Shown piece after piece: positions 16,324-25,892 of a DNA stretch of 64,000 nucleotides. The position numbers and the translations under genes are program-made. The stretch is taken from contig JAEUTO010000010.1 of assembly GCA_016787785.1 (NCBI GenBank), positions 1-64,000 on the forward strand, written 5' to 3'. This DNA is from Bacteroidia bacterium. Its GTDB lineage: Bacteria; Bacteroidota; Bacteroidia; B-17B0; Aurantibacillaceae. Positions within the stretch are counted from its first letter, which is position 1, and each line of letters starts with the position of its first letter. The notes beneath the pieces are model-generated. The model was not told the origin of the DNA, did not search any database, and saw only the letters and a program-made list of their open reading frames with translations.

Positions 16324-18594
16324 ATGAAAAAAAGTGATTTTACTAAAATACTGGTTTTTGTGTTATGGTTGTTATCTTTTATTTTTTATGGCCAAAATGG
16401 CAAAAAATTAAACATCGATTCTTTAAAGAAAGTAATTGCAACAGCAAAATATGATACAACAAAAATAAATTCACTCTGTGTTTTAGCTAATGAATTAAGG
16501 CGTAAGCAATTGGACGAAGCTTTGGAGCGTCTTTCGGAGGCCATCAAATTATCAGAAAAGATAAATTACAAGTCAGGCCTGGGTAAAGCTTACAGAATAA
16601 AAGGCATTATCCTAAAAGAAAAAGAAAATCCTGAAATTATACTTGGATTATATAGAAACTCACTTAAAAATTATACAGAAGCCAAAGACGAAAAAGGTCT
16701 TTCCGAAATAAATACAAGTTTGGCCAATTATTATAGAGATCAAGGAAATCTTGACTCCGCTTTTTATTTTTATGATGTTGCGGAAATAATTTCGGTAAAA
16801 TCAAAAGATAGTGTTCGTCTTGCTGCTATCTATCACGATAAAGGGGCTGCGTACAGTAAAATGTTTGATTTTGCCACTGCAACTTTATTTTATTTAAGAT
16901 CACTTGATATCTCGGTTAAAATAAAAGATAAGATCTTCGAAGCAAATTGTCTTAACAGTTTGGGCGGTGTTTATTATAATCAAAAAAATTATAAAAAAGC
17001 CGAAGAGTATATTTTAAAAGTAATAACCTTACGAACAGAACTTAATCAACAAGCTGAAATAGGAAAAGCACTTGGTAATCTTGCAAAACTATATGCACGT
17101 ACGCAAAGATTAGCCCAGGCTTTTGAAGCTTACGACAGAGCTGAAAATATCTTCATAAATCTGAAAGATTCTGCAGGATACATCTCTATTAAAGTGCAAC
17201 AACTGCCATTATACGATAAGTTAAATGAAAGCGAAAAAGTAATTGATATTGGAACAAAATTAGCGCCTTTTGTTTCCGCTTTAAAACCCGCCAATTACAT
17301 TTCATTGCATTTGGGTTTGGCTAAAGCTTACAGGCACCTTAAAAAGAACGATCTGGCCTTAAAAGAGCTTAATATGGCCATGGTTGTTGCTGATAAAATA
17401 AATAATGCAGATGCTTTAATGCATGGTTACGACGAAATGTATAGGGTTTACCAAGCAAAGAATGATTACAAGAATGCATTTATTTATCTTGAACAATATT
17501 CGATCTTAAAAGACAGTTCATTAAATGCCGAATCGGCAAAACAAATTGCAGAAATGGATACGAAGTATCAAACAGAAAAAAGAAAATTAGAAATAAAAAC
17601 GTTGAATACCGAAAAATCGCTTCAGGATGCAGAGTTGACCCGAAAGAATGAAGAAGCCAAACGTCGGAATTTTCAATTGTTGGTATTTGCTTTAGGTTTT
17701 TTAATTGCACTTGGTTTATCTGTTATCATTTATCGTAACCTGCAAAAGAACAAACGTTATAGCCGTATTATCGAAGCGCAAAAAGAAGAGGTGGAGAGGC
17801 AAAAGATTGAGGTAATGCATCAAAAAGAAGTAGTGGAAGAGAAGAATAAAGAAATTACAGATAGTATAACTTATGCATTAAGAATTCAATCAGCTATTTT
17901 ACCACCTGTTAATTATGTAAAAGAATATTTACCCGAAAGTTTTATTTTTTACCAACCAAAAGATATTGTTGCAGGTGATTTTTACTGGATGCATGTTTTT
18001 GGTGAAAAGATTTTTATTGCCGCGGCGGATTCAACCGGTCATGGTGTTCCGGGTGCATTGGTATCTGTAGTTTGCGCAAACGCTCTTAATAGAACAGTAA
18101 ACGAATTTGGTGTTAAAGAAACAGGGAAGATATTAGATAAAACCCGCGAACTTGTTATTGAAACTTTTGCAAAAAGTGTTAGTGATGTAAAAGATGGAAT
18201 GGATATTTCTTTTATGAGTATTGATAAAAGCAGGAAAGAAGTATGCTGGAGCGGCGCTAATAGCCCTTTGTGGTATATTTTTAATAATGAAGTAACTGAG
18301 CTTAAAGGCGATAAACAACCCATTGGTAAAAGTGATGATGTCAAGCCGTTTACAACCCAAACTATTAAATATCAAACAAACACCGTTTTTTATTTATTTA
18401 CTGATGGATATGCCGATCAGTTTGGTGGCGATAGGGGAAAAAAATTTAAGTATAAACAATTAGAGACGTTATTACTGAACATTAATAATAAACCGCTTTC
18501 ACAGCAAGAAAGTGAACTAAAAAATGTATTTAATAAGTGGAAAGGTGAATTAGAACAGGTTGACGACGTTTGCATCATCGGAATAAAACTTTAG
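16324..18594 (+). CDS. TPR-transmembrane-SpoIIE phosphatase, signalling protein
   Basis: 756 residues. Signal peptide or anchor at 1-23, TPR repeats about 55-400 (periplasmic), a membrane segment near 450-471, a coiled coil (KEEVERQKIEVMHQKEV) and a PP2C-like SpoIIE phosphatase domain from about 520. The phosphatase motifs are complete: KDIVAGDFYW, ADSTGHGVPGA, YTDGYADQFGG and QVDDVCIIGI. Such proteins bind a signal or partner through the TPRs and dephosphorylate an anti-sigma antagonist or a similar phosphoprotein in the cytosol. It is the last gene of an operon with the Ppx/GppA and sigma-54 regulator genes. A paralogue lies at 54505-56703. Confidence 0.9.
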   Translation: MKKSDFTKILVFVLWLLSFIFYGQNGKKLNIDSLKKVIATAKYDTTKINSLCVLANELRRKQLDEALERLSEAIKLSEKINYKSGLGKAYRIKGIILKEKENPEIILGLYRNSLKNYTEAKDEKGLSEINTSLANYYRDQGNLDSAFYFYDVAEIISVKSKDSVRLAAIYHDKGAAYSKMFDFATATLFYLRSLDISVKIKDKIFEANCLNSLGGVYYNQKNYKKAEEYILKVITLRTELNQQAEIGKALGNLAKLYARTQRLAQAFEAYDRAENIFINLKDSAGYISIKVQQLPLYDKLNESEKVIDIGTKLAPFVSALKPANYISLHLGLAKAYRHLKKNDLALKELNMAMVVADKINNADALMHGYDEMYRVYQAKNDYKNAFIYLEQYSILKDSSLNAESAKQIAEMDTKYQTEKRKLEIKTLNTEKSLQDAELTRKNEEAKRRNFQLLVFALGFLIALGLSVIIYRNLQKNKRYSRIIEAQKEEVERQKIEVMHQKEVVEEKNKEITDSITYALRIQSAILPPVNYVKEYLPESFIFYQPKDIVAGDFYWMHVFGEKIFIAAADSTGHGVPGALVSVVCANALNRTVNEFGVKETGKILDKTRELVIETFAKSVSDVKDGMDISFMSIDKSRKEVCWSGANSPLWYIFNNEVTELKGDKQPIGKSDDVKPFTTQTIKYQTNTVFYLFTDGYADQFGGDRGKKFKYKQLETLLLNINNKPLSQQESELKNVFNKWKGELEQVDDVCIIGIKL

Positions 18595-18641
18595 CGTTTC
18601 TTCTCTTCTTTTAGCAAAGCCTTAATAGGCACAATATCCAT

Positions 18642-21038
18642 TCATTTGGCTTCTGGACAAGTTCCCCTGTAAACTTTTTTAACCTCAGGGTTTTCCAATA
18701 CCTGAAAGGTCATAAATGGTTCTCCAAATAACTTACAGTATCTATCCTGATTCTTGCTTTTGGCAATTTCTAATGCTCTGGCAAATGTTCTTGAATAATA
18801 TTTTTCCTGCAATCTGCTGGCCGCAGCTATATACATAAATACTAAATTCTCATTTACATCGGGCGCGCTTAAATACGGTTCTAATACTGTAGACGAGTAT
18901 CTAAAATCTTTTGCTCTCGAAAATACATATGATAGCTTTAACGCATTTTGCCAGCTGGCATCTTTAATATTATAGAACGATTTTATACGGGCAATACAGG
19001 CGTCAATTAAAGCATCCGCATTTTCCATGGTATCTAAACTTTCCATGATCTTAAATTGCCACTCAATATTTAAACCGTTCACCAGGTTACTATCCAGTTT
19101 GCCATACAAGCCATCAATGGTTTGTTGCACTTTTGACTGGTGTTCCTGGTTACCGGCGTTACTATCTAGTTTAAGCTGGCAATACACTTTGTTGTATTGT
19201 AAAATAGGATTTACTGGTTCAAGTTTTAACAAACGATCAAAGGTGGCTTCGTCATCTTCGTCAACTGTGTTGTTTGCCTGGTATTTATAATACACACGGT
19301 TGTTTATGAGAGGAACTGTTTTTGCGTTTTCTTCAATTTTTATACTATCGTAAATATTTACAGAGTATTTATTTTCGGCAACACGCTTATTCATGAACTC
19401 CATTATTTTGTAAGCCTGGTTGTAATTACCGGCTTTTAAAGCACGCTCAAAACTTACTTTAGAGAATTTTTCTTCTTTTGCGCCACTTACATCATAAGTA
19501 ATATCCATGATCATTTGTGCAAAACGTTCTTTTGCCAGTATCGGTTCCAGCTCTTCTTGTAATTTTTTATCTGAATTAATTTGAGCAATGGCTTTGCGCT
19601 TTCCTTGTGCAACAAGGTTGGCGTATTTACCATCTTCGTTCTCTAATAAAAATAATCCCCAGCTGTCTTTTGTTTCAATGGTTGGATTGATCTTATTTTT
19701 TTGGAAACTTTGTAATACACCCAAAACACTTTCACCACGTTTGCGTTGTAGTTTGGCATTGGCAACAGAATCTCCTTCAATAGAAGAGTAGGCGTAGATG
19801 TATAATCCGTCAATAATAAAATCGGGCTCGTTCAACGCTTTAATAAATGGTTGAATGTCTTCTGTTTTATATTCAAATTTATTTTTCTCAAAAGGAATAG
19901 TAAAATTAATGATAGAGCTTTCTGATTTTGGTTCAAATGGCGGTTTTAAACCTGTTGTATTATTGTACGGCAATAAACCAATTGGCGTTTTACTGTCTAT
20001 TCTTCCATTCTCGTAATAACCTCTCGTAATTGTTCTGCAAACCCTTCCGTCTTGTATCACAACTAAATTCACTTCGTAAGGCCCTGTAATTTTTGTTTCA
20101 AATTTACCAAGCTCAACCTCAATACCTTTTGCACGGTTCTTACGATTTACTTTAGGATCTTTACTTATTAAAATATTCTTTTTAAATAATTTCTCTTTAT
20201 AAACTACTTTGCTCATAATACCTTTGTTGTAAAGGTTATTATCTACAATGTTGTAATCGGCGTTAATGTATTGCTCGCGTTGCACAATATCAAAGGCCAA
20301 GCCATCTTTTGTTTTTTTAAGCAGGCGACGAAGGTCTTTAGCATTTGGATATTTTAACCACACTTTACCATTTTCAACATACACACCTTTTTCAAGTACG
20401 TCGTAATTACGCCAGCGATCACAATTCTTGCAGAATTTTGTTTCAGGTCCTTTTAATTTTTTTGATTTTGTATTGAAGGGAATAGCTAATTGTTTTTTAT
20501 AGATCACGCCACCATTTGTAATATCGTAACCTCCAAATACAGCACTAACAAAAACTTTTTTTCCACTTTCACCTAGTTCGCAAGAGATACCAACCAATGT
20601 ATATTTTGGATTCAATAAAATGGGTAAGGTTTTTTGGTAACTTTCCCATCGGTTATAAATTGTTTTGGCAATATCTTCTGTCTTATAGTTTTCGCGGCCT
20701 TTACTAATGGCTGCTTTCATGGTCAATTCCTCACCACGTTTTGTAGCTCCCGCTTTTTTTAAATTTTTTTGAGTGGTTTTAACTTCAATTTTATCTTTTC
20801 CTGAGCTGCCCATTTTATCAGCACTTAACTGCGCCGAGAATTGAAGCATTTCGCTCATTTCCAGAGAATCCAGACCTTTGCTTTTTCTAAAGCGGTTCAA
20901 TTCTTTTAAAATTACACGGGGTAATTCTTCAATGTTAAAGTTGTCGTCGGTACCCATTGCCATTTGGGTGGTTGACACCTGCGCAGAAAAATTGAGCGAC
21001 AAGAACGCAACAAATAAAAATAAAAGAAAACGTTTCAT
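18642..21038 (-). CDS. Exported protein with CAP-like front and OmpA-like centre
   Basis: 798 residues from the ATG at 21036-21038, chosen because it starts a clear signal peptide (MKRFLLFLFVAFLSLNFSAQ); the frame is open 48 nt further upstream. Residues about 35-180 resemble a CAP/SCP domain (VILKELNRFRKSKGLDSLEM, and the LSADKM helix). A middle part holds an OmpA-like motif (FEYKTEDIQPFIKAL followed by YAYSSIEGD and KLQRKRGESVLGVL). The C-terminal third is helical and repeat-like, possibly TPR. It has no sorting tail, so it may stay in the periplasm bound to peptidoglycan. The assignment of all three parts is by eye and only moderately sure. Confidence 0.6.
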   Translation of the reverse strand: MKRFLLFLFVAFLSLNFSAQVSTTQMAMGTDDNFNIEELPRVILKELNRFRKSKGLDSLEMSEMLQFSAQLSADKMGSSGKDKIEVKTTQKNLKKAGATKRGEELTMKAAISKGRENYKTEDIAKTIYNRWESYQKTLPILLNPKYTLVGISCELGESGKKVFVSAVFGGYDITNGGVIYKKQLAIPFNTKSKKLKGPETKFCKNCDRWRNYDVLEKGVYVENGKVWLKYPNAKDLRRLLKKTKDGLAFDIVQREQYINADYNIVDNNLYNKGIMSKVVYKEKLFKKNILISKDPKVNRKNRAKGIEVELGKFETKITGPYEVNLVVIQDGRVCRTITRGYYENGRIDSKTPIGLLPYNNTTGLKPPFEPKSESSIINFTIPFEKNKFEYKTEDIQPFIKALNEPDFIIDGLYIYAYSSIEGDSVANAKLQRKRGESVLGVLQSFQKNKINPTIETKDSWGLFLLENEDGKYANLVAQGKRKAIAQINSDKKLQEELEPILAKERFAQMIMDITYDVSGAKEEKFSKVSFERALKAGNYNQAYKIMEFMNKRVAENKYSVNIYDSIKIEENAKTVPLINNRVYYKYQANNTVDEDDEATFDRLLKLEPVNPILQYNKVYCQLKLDSNAGNQEHQSKVQQTIDGLYGKLDSNLVNGLNIEWQFKIMESLDTMENADALIDACIARIKSFYNIKDASWQNALKLSYVFSRAKDFRYSSTVLEPYLSAPDVNENLVFMYIAAASRLQEKYYSRTFARALEIAKSKNQDRYCKLFGEPFMTFQVLENPEVKKVYRGTCPEAK

Positions 21039-21061
21039 AAACGGATTTTGAGAGTGTAAAA

Positions 21062-21088
21062 TAAAAAATATTGCTTGAGGAAGCAATT
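21062..21088 (-). terminator. Terminator after the MauE/DoxX-thioredoxin gene
   Basis: ATTGCTT and AAGCAAT pair around a 4-nt loop, and on the minus strand a T-rich run follows. It lies in the leader of the CAP/OmpA-like gene, so it could also attenuate that gene. Confidence 0.45.
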
Positions 21089-21155
21089 ATTTGTTAAAAA
21101 AGATTTAAAGGTAAGGAATTAAGGTTAAGGGCCAGTGAATTCAAGCTTTACAAGG

Positions 21156-22109
21156 TTATTGTACCTTGCCGGTCTTAAGCCATTCTTCTATGTTGTATTG
21201 GTTCAACTCGTAATAATCTACTTTTTTAACCAAAATGCCATTATCTAAATAATAGATCCTGGGTAGGTTAGGTCCGGTAAAGTTTATGAATGTTTTGCCA
21301 AGGCAAAAAGTTCCAGGAATATTATCGGCATGCGTGTCTTCAATAAATTCTTTCAATTTTGGCTTGTCGCCATTCAAAACAAAATAAATTGGCAGATCGG
21401 GATTATTCTTTTTTATAAGTCTGAATTTTTTTGCGGCAATACGGCAATGCGGACAAGATAAACTTAAAAACGCAACAACGTGTTTACCTTTACGAAGGTC
21501 AACTGTCGGAATTTCGACTTTAGACGTGTCTTCCGGCTCGTAAAGTGTATTTAACTCTAAAGGGTAATTTACCTTCTCATCTAAGTTATTTGACGTGTAA
21601 GTATAATCAACGGTATTAAATATAAAAGGAACAAGTGCTGCTGTTATGAACACAAAACTTAACAACAGTTTGTTATATTTTATTTTCCAGCCATCGAATA
21701 AAAAATACACTATCACGCAAGCGGCTATCATTATAACATTTTTAATAATGGCCTCTAAAGGTGTCATTTTAAGATGTTCGCCAAAACAACCACAATTGCC
21801 GTTGTTGCCACTTGATGCGATCTGAATAACTAAATAAATAATAAAGAATAATAATAAACCAATTGTAAATGGTAGTGTGAATTTTTTAAGATTGTAATTC
21901 ATTATCAAAAGCAACCCAAGAAAAAACTCCAGGCCAATTAATAAGCGTGCAATAATAGGGGCAGCGTACCAGTTAGCAATACCAATTTCTACAAAGGTAA
22001 ACTCAAAGGTCTCTATAACCGGTAATAATTTGGTGTAACCAGAATAGATGAAAACAAGTCCCAGTCCAATGGAAAGAAGTATGGCAATTATTTTTTTTAC
22101 GATCTGCAT
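21156..22109 (-). CDS. MauE/DoxX-like membrane protein fused to a thioredoxin-like domain
   Basis: 317 residues. Five hydrophobic segments fill about 1-185 and include the motif NCGCFGEHLKMTPLEAIIKN, typical of the MauE/DoxX-like family. The C-terminal half is a thioredoxin-like domain with a SCPHC active site (near 220). The segment KHVVAFLSLSCPHC places the redox domain after the membrane domain, probably in the periplasm. Such fusions are thought to pass electrons or disulfide between the membrane and periplasmic proteins. The pair of cysteines in NCGC could exchange with the thioredoxin pair. Its promoter is at 22120-22150. Confidence 0.8.
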   Translation of the reverse strand: MQIVKKIIAILLSIGLGLVFIYSGYTKLLPVIETFEFTFVEIGIANWYAAPIIARLLIGLEFFLGLLLIMNYNLKKFTLPFTIGLLLFFIIYLVIQIASSGNNGNCGCFGEHLKMTPLEAIIKNVIMIAACVIVYFLFDGWKIKYNKLLLSFVFITAALVPFIFNTVDYTYTSNNLDEKVNYPLELNTLYEPEDTSKVEIPTVDLRKGKHVVAFLSLSCPHCRIAAKKFRLIKKNNPDLPIYFVLNGDKPKLKEFIEDTHADNIPGTFCLGKTFINFTGPNLPRIYYLDNGILVKKVDYYELNQYNIEEWLKTGKVQ

Positions 22110-22119
22110 TTAGAGGATG

Positions 22120-22150
22120 TAAAGCTAAACAACTGCTATGTTTAATCAAA
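22120..22150 (-). promoter_or_regulatory. Promoter of the MauE/DoxX-thioredoxin gene
   Basis: TTTG (22147-22150) and TAGCTTTA (22120-22127) on the minus strand are 19 nt apart, close to the TTTG-N19-TAnnTTTG consensus; one base of the -7 element differs. Confidence 0.5.
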
Positions 22151-22177
22151 AAATAGTTTTGTTAATGAATACAAAAC

Positions 22178-22210
22178 AAAAAGCCCCTTACACTGCTGTA
22201 AAGGGCTTCT
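22178..22210 (-). terminator. Terminator of rpoD
   Basis: AAGCCCCTTACA and TGTAAAGGGCTT form a 12-nt stem with one mismatch and a CTGC loop; on the minus strand a T-run follows. It ends the rpoD transcript 18 nt after its stop. Confidence 0.8.
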
Positions 22211-22228
22211 CAAAAAAAGAAAGGAGAT

Positions 22229-23095
22229 TTATTGTCCTAAATATTGTTGTAATAATTTGCTACGGCTGCTATGACGTAAACGACGGATAGCTTTTTCTTT
22301 GATCTGGCGAACACGTTCGCGGGTAAGATCAAATTTATCGCCAATTTCTTCTAAGGTTAAACCGTGGTTTAAACCAATTCCGAAAAATAATTTTACTACA
22401 TCGCGCTCTCTTTCAGTTAAAGTGCTCAAAGCACGGTCAATTTCTTTGCTTAACGATTCGTTCATTAAACCTGTATCGGCTTTTGGCGAATCTAAGTTTA
22501 CCAATACATCCAATAAGCTACTTTCTTCACCATTGGCAAACGGCGCATCCATGCTCACATGACGGCCCGAAACTTTCATGGTATCAGAAACCTTATCAAT
22601 TGGCAGATCTAAAACATCAGCTAATTCTTCAGCACTTGGCTCACGCTCAAATTCCTGTTCTAATTTGCTATATGCCTTATTAATTTTATTTAATGAACCT
22701 ACTTGATTTAACGGCAAACGTACGATACGACTTTGTTCTGCTAAAGCCTGTAATATACTTTGACGGATCCACCAAACGGCGTAAGAGATAAATTTAAAAC
22801 CACGGGTCTCATCAAAACGACGAGCCGCTTTTATCAAACCTAAGTTTCCTTCGTTAATAAGATCGGGTAAACTTAAACCTTGATTTTGGTATTGTTTTGC
22901 CACCGAAACCACGAAACGTAAGTTAGCACGGGTTAACTTCTCAAGAGCACTTTGATCACCGTCCTTAATTTTCTTAGCTAAAATTACTTCTTCTTCAGCT
23001 GTGATCAATTCTTCACGACCAATTTCTTGTAAGTATTTATCTAAGGATGCACTTTCACGATTTGTGATGGACTTGGTAATTTTAAGTTGTCTCAT
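22229..23095 (-). CDS. rpoD: Primary RNA polymerase sigma factor, short Bacteroidota form
   Basis: 288 residues, much shorter than the E. coli protein because regions 1.1 and the long non-conserved insert are absent. Region 1.2 opens at about 15 ([10 protein letters not shown]), region 2 contains [20 protein letters not shown] and [10 protein letters not shown], region 3 spans about 130-200, and region 4 carries [14 protein letters not shown] and [21 protein letters not shown]. These are the hallmarks of the principal sigma factor of the phylum, which reads the TTTG / TAnnTTTG promoters found in this window. The gene is monocistronic, with a terminator behind it and a 452-nt gene-free gap in front. 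Confidence 0.95.
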   Translation of the reverse strand: MRQLKITKSITNRESASLDKYLQEIGREELITAEEEVILAKKIKDGDQSALEKLTRANLRFVVSVAKQYQNQGLSLPDLINEGNLGLIKAARRFDETRGFKFISYAVWWIRQSILQALAEQSRIVRLPLNQVGSLNKINKAYSKLEQEFEREPSAEELADVLDLPIDKVSDTMKVSGRHVSMDAPFANGEESSLLDVLVNLDSPKADTGLMNESLSKEIDRALSTLTERERDVVKLFFGIGLNHGLTLEEIGDKFDLTRERVRQIKEKAIRRLRHSSRSKLLQQYLGQ

Positions 23096-23547
23096 GGGTT
23101 TGTGTTGGAATTAAGAGGATAAAGTTATATAAAAAACAGCAATATTTAAAGTATTTATACCTGTATAACGCATTAAAAAGCAAAAAGTTTCTCTTTTTTG
23201 TTAAAAAACTGACAAATTTTCTTAATTCTGCTTTAAGAAGTAAATCTAATCAGCCTTGCTTGTAAATTAATTGTGAGCAGGTTAGACGTCCACTCACAAA
23301 ATTATTTTTAAACTTTTTGTTTAAAACGCAAACATTTTAACGCCATATTTTTAGCAATATTCGGGCTAAATAGAATTGAAAAGTCTTGTAAGCCAATAAA
23401 ATCGGGCATTTCAAAGATCACGTAATTAACAATCGACTCTTAATAACGCGGAGGGTAATTAACATTATTGTGTTTAATCATAATGGCGCCGTAGGGTTTT
23501 ATGCCTCTATTAGTTATCTATTTTTATAAAAATCAAAACACGAATTA
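23096..23547. other. 452-nt gene-free interval between rpoD and the coiled-coil gene
   Basis: Divergent promoter region for rpoD and the coiled-coil gene. No clear TAnnTTTG element could be placed. One inverted repeat is visible: TTGTGAG (23271-23277) and CTCACAA (23293-23299) around a 15-nt loop, followed by T-rich sequence, which could end a small RNA. No open frame on either strand is convincing. Confidence 0.5.
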
Positions 23548-25872
23548 ATGAACGCAGAAAGTTTAAAAACCGAATTACAGCAAGTTTTAGAAAACGATTT
23601 AGTATTGCGCAAGGAATTTAATGAGCTAAAACGCTCGTTAAGCGACTACCGCAACCAGCTAATAATGCGCGATGAAGACTGCAAGCGCCTGCAGGTAACC
23701 ATTGATGTTTTAAACACCAAACTGGTTGTGATGGAACGCGACAACACCAATTACAAAGGTGAATTAGCCTCGTTCAAAGAATTGCGCGGCTCAATAAAAG
23801 AACAATTACACGCAAAGCAAGAAGAGATAGAGCAACGTTTAGCCGAAATAGAAAGTTTAAAATCTGATCTTAACACCATTTCTGCCGACTACGAATTAAA
23901 AATTGAAGGTATTAAAGCTGAAGCAGCAACAAATTTAGAATCAGTTAAACAGGAATACAGAACTCAAATTGAAGAACTTCGCTCTAACTCATATTACAAA
24001 GAAGCTGGTATTAAAGAAGAATTTGAGAACCGTGTAAATGAATTAACCGCAAACTTAGCTGACAAAGAACAATCGTTAGCACTTAATCACCAGGAAGAAA
24101 TTTCTAATATTAAGTTATCTTACGAACAGCAAATTACTTTTTTAAAGAATGATTATAACTCGCAGATATCTAACTTAACTTCAACCAGTCAAAGCGATAT
24201 CAATGCGTTGAAGATCTCGAGCCAACATGCTATCGAAACTTTAGAAACTAGTTATACGCAAAAAATTGAGAGTTTAGAATTCTCTTATAAAACAGAAATT
24301 TCAGGATTAAAATTAGAGTTAGAAGAACAACGCAATACTTTAACTCACGATTTTACTTCTAAATTAGAAACTGCAACTTCCGAATTTGCTACTAAAGAAG
24401 CCGATCTTATTGCATCTTACGAAAAACAAATTGAAGAACTGAAGTTAACTACCAATTCTTCTTCTGAAGAGTTATCTGCTTCTTTCCAAAATCAAATTAA
24501 TACATTAAAATCTGAGCACGAAACCTTTGTAAGTGAATTAACACGTTCACATACATCGCAAATTCAAGAGATCACCAGTGGTTACGAAGATAAATTATCT
24601 AACGCATTAATTCACTCAAACGGCCAAAACACAAGACTTAGCGAGGAATTAACAAAAGTACAGTTAGAGAACGATCAGGCTAAAGAAAAAATAAAAGAGC
24701 TGGTAATACATATAGATTCTCAAAATTCAGAATTCGAAAATTTAACAGGGCAATTAAACAACTACCAGTACCAGTTAAAAACCGAAGCTGAGAAATTTTT
24801 AGCGTTAACCAACGAGTTTGATGCTTTTAAACAAACCTCATCTTTATCAAACAGCGAGCAGGTTACAGAGCTTACTACGCAAATTGAGAATTTAAATACA
24901 GAGTTAAGTAACTTAACCGCTGTAGTGGAGACTACTAATAATACATTAGGTGAAACAGAGGTTTCTTTAGAATTAAAAACATCTGAATTAGAAAACGCTT
25001 CGCAACAAATTGAAAGTTTAAATGAGCAAATTGCTACTTTAGTGAATGCCATTGCTAATAAAGAAAAAGAATTAGAAAATGTTAGAGCTGAAATTGAAGA
25101 AGCCGTTAAACAACAATTCTTAGATAAAGAAATTGAATTCCAAAAATTATTGGTTGAGAATACAAGCCTTATAGTTGAAATAGATGCTGCACAAGATAAA
25201 GTTGAAGCACAGGAAGCTGAGCTTACTTTAATAAAAGCAGAATTAGAGGAAATAAGAACTATTAGTGCTGCAAAAACGGAAGAATTTAACGAAATTTTAT
25301 CGGTTAAGAATTTTAATGCTACTAACTTAGAAGGCCAAAATGCTGCTTTATCTGAAGAGATCTCACATTTAAAATCTGAAGTTGCTCAATTACAAGCCGG
25401 GTTTGACCAATTGAATTCTGAAAAATTGGATCTTTTAACACAATTAACCGGATTGCAATCTTGTATCTCTGATCTCAATTCCACAGTTTCTACCTTAAAC
25501 GAAAAGATCGCAGGTTACGAAACCGAGATCGCTACTTTATCAGCAGCCACAAGCACTACAGTGACTGAAGAGCAGGACGCCTATGTAGACAGGCTGTTTA
25601 AGCAGATCGATGCCCTGAATGACGAGCGCTTAGTGCTTTTAGACGAAAAAGAGCAAATGGCAACTCAGTTGTTAAAAATGAATGATGTTATAGGCGAACT
25701 ATCTCAAAACATTGATAGTCAGAGTATTGATGTAACAGACTTGAATAATCACAGAAAGAATATTATCTTAGCCAATAATTCAGGTGGGAAGAGTGAAAAG
25801 TCTCAAATGAAAAAACAAATAAACGATTTGGTGCGTGAAATTGATAAGTGCATTACGTTATTAAGTGCTTAA
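23548..25872 (+). CDS. Large coiled-coil protein upstream of zapA
   Basis: 774 residues, almost all predicted coiled coil: heptads rich in E, K, S, N and L from residue 1, no signal peptide, no membrane segment. A middle part (about 170-300) is built of repeated units such as SYEQQI, SYTQKIESLE and SYKTEISGL of about 20-25 residues. The last 40 residues (KKQINDLVREIDKCITLLSA) are non-coiled and resemble, as I recall, the C-terminus of a much shorter coiled-coil protein found upstream of zapA in Bacteroidota. It ends 20 nt before zapA, so a cell-division role with ZapA is likely but inferred. The family is not one I can name. Confidence 0.75.
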   Translation: MNAESLKTELQQVLENDLVLRKEFNELKRSLSDYRNQLIMRDEDCKRLQVTIDVLNTKLVVMERDNTNYKGELASFKELRGSIKEQLHAKQEEIEQRLAEIESLKSDLNTISADYELKIEGIKAEAATNLESVKQEYRTQIEELRSNSYYKEAGIKEEFENRVNELTANLADKEQSLALNHQEEISNIKLSYEQQITFLKNDYNSQISNLTSTSQSDINALKISSQHAIETLETSYTQKIESLEFSYKTEISGLKLELEEQRNTLTHDFTSKLETATSEFATKEADLIASYEKQIEELKLTTNSSSEELSASFQNQINTLKSEHETFVSELTRSHTSQIQEITSGYEDKLSNALIHSNGQNTRLSEELTKVQLENDQAKEKIKELVIHIDSQNSEFENLTGQLNNYQYQLKTEAEKFLALTNEFDAFKQTSSLSNSEQVTELTTQIENLNTELSNLTAVVETTNNTLGETEVSLELKTSELENASQQIESLNEQIATLVNAIANKEKELENVRAEIEEAVKQQFLDKEIEFQKLLVENTSLIVEIDAAQDKVEAQEAELTLIKAELEEIRTISAAKTEEFNEILSVKNFNATNLEGQNAALSEEISHLKSEVAQLQAGFDQLNSEKLDLLTQLTGLQSCISDLNSTVSTLNEKIAGYETEIATLSAATSTTVTEEQDAYVDRLFKQIDALNDERLVLLDEKEQMATQLLKMNDVIGELSQNIDSQSIDVTDLNNHRKNIILANNSGGKSEKSQMKKQINDLVREIDKCITLLSA

Positions 25873-25892
25873 TTTTTAACGTCCCTCTTTAA

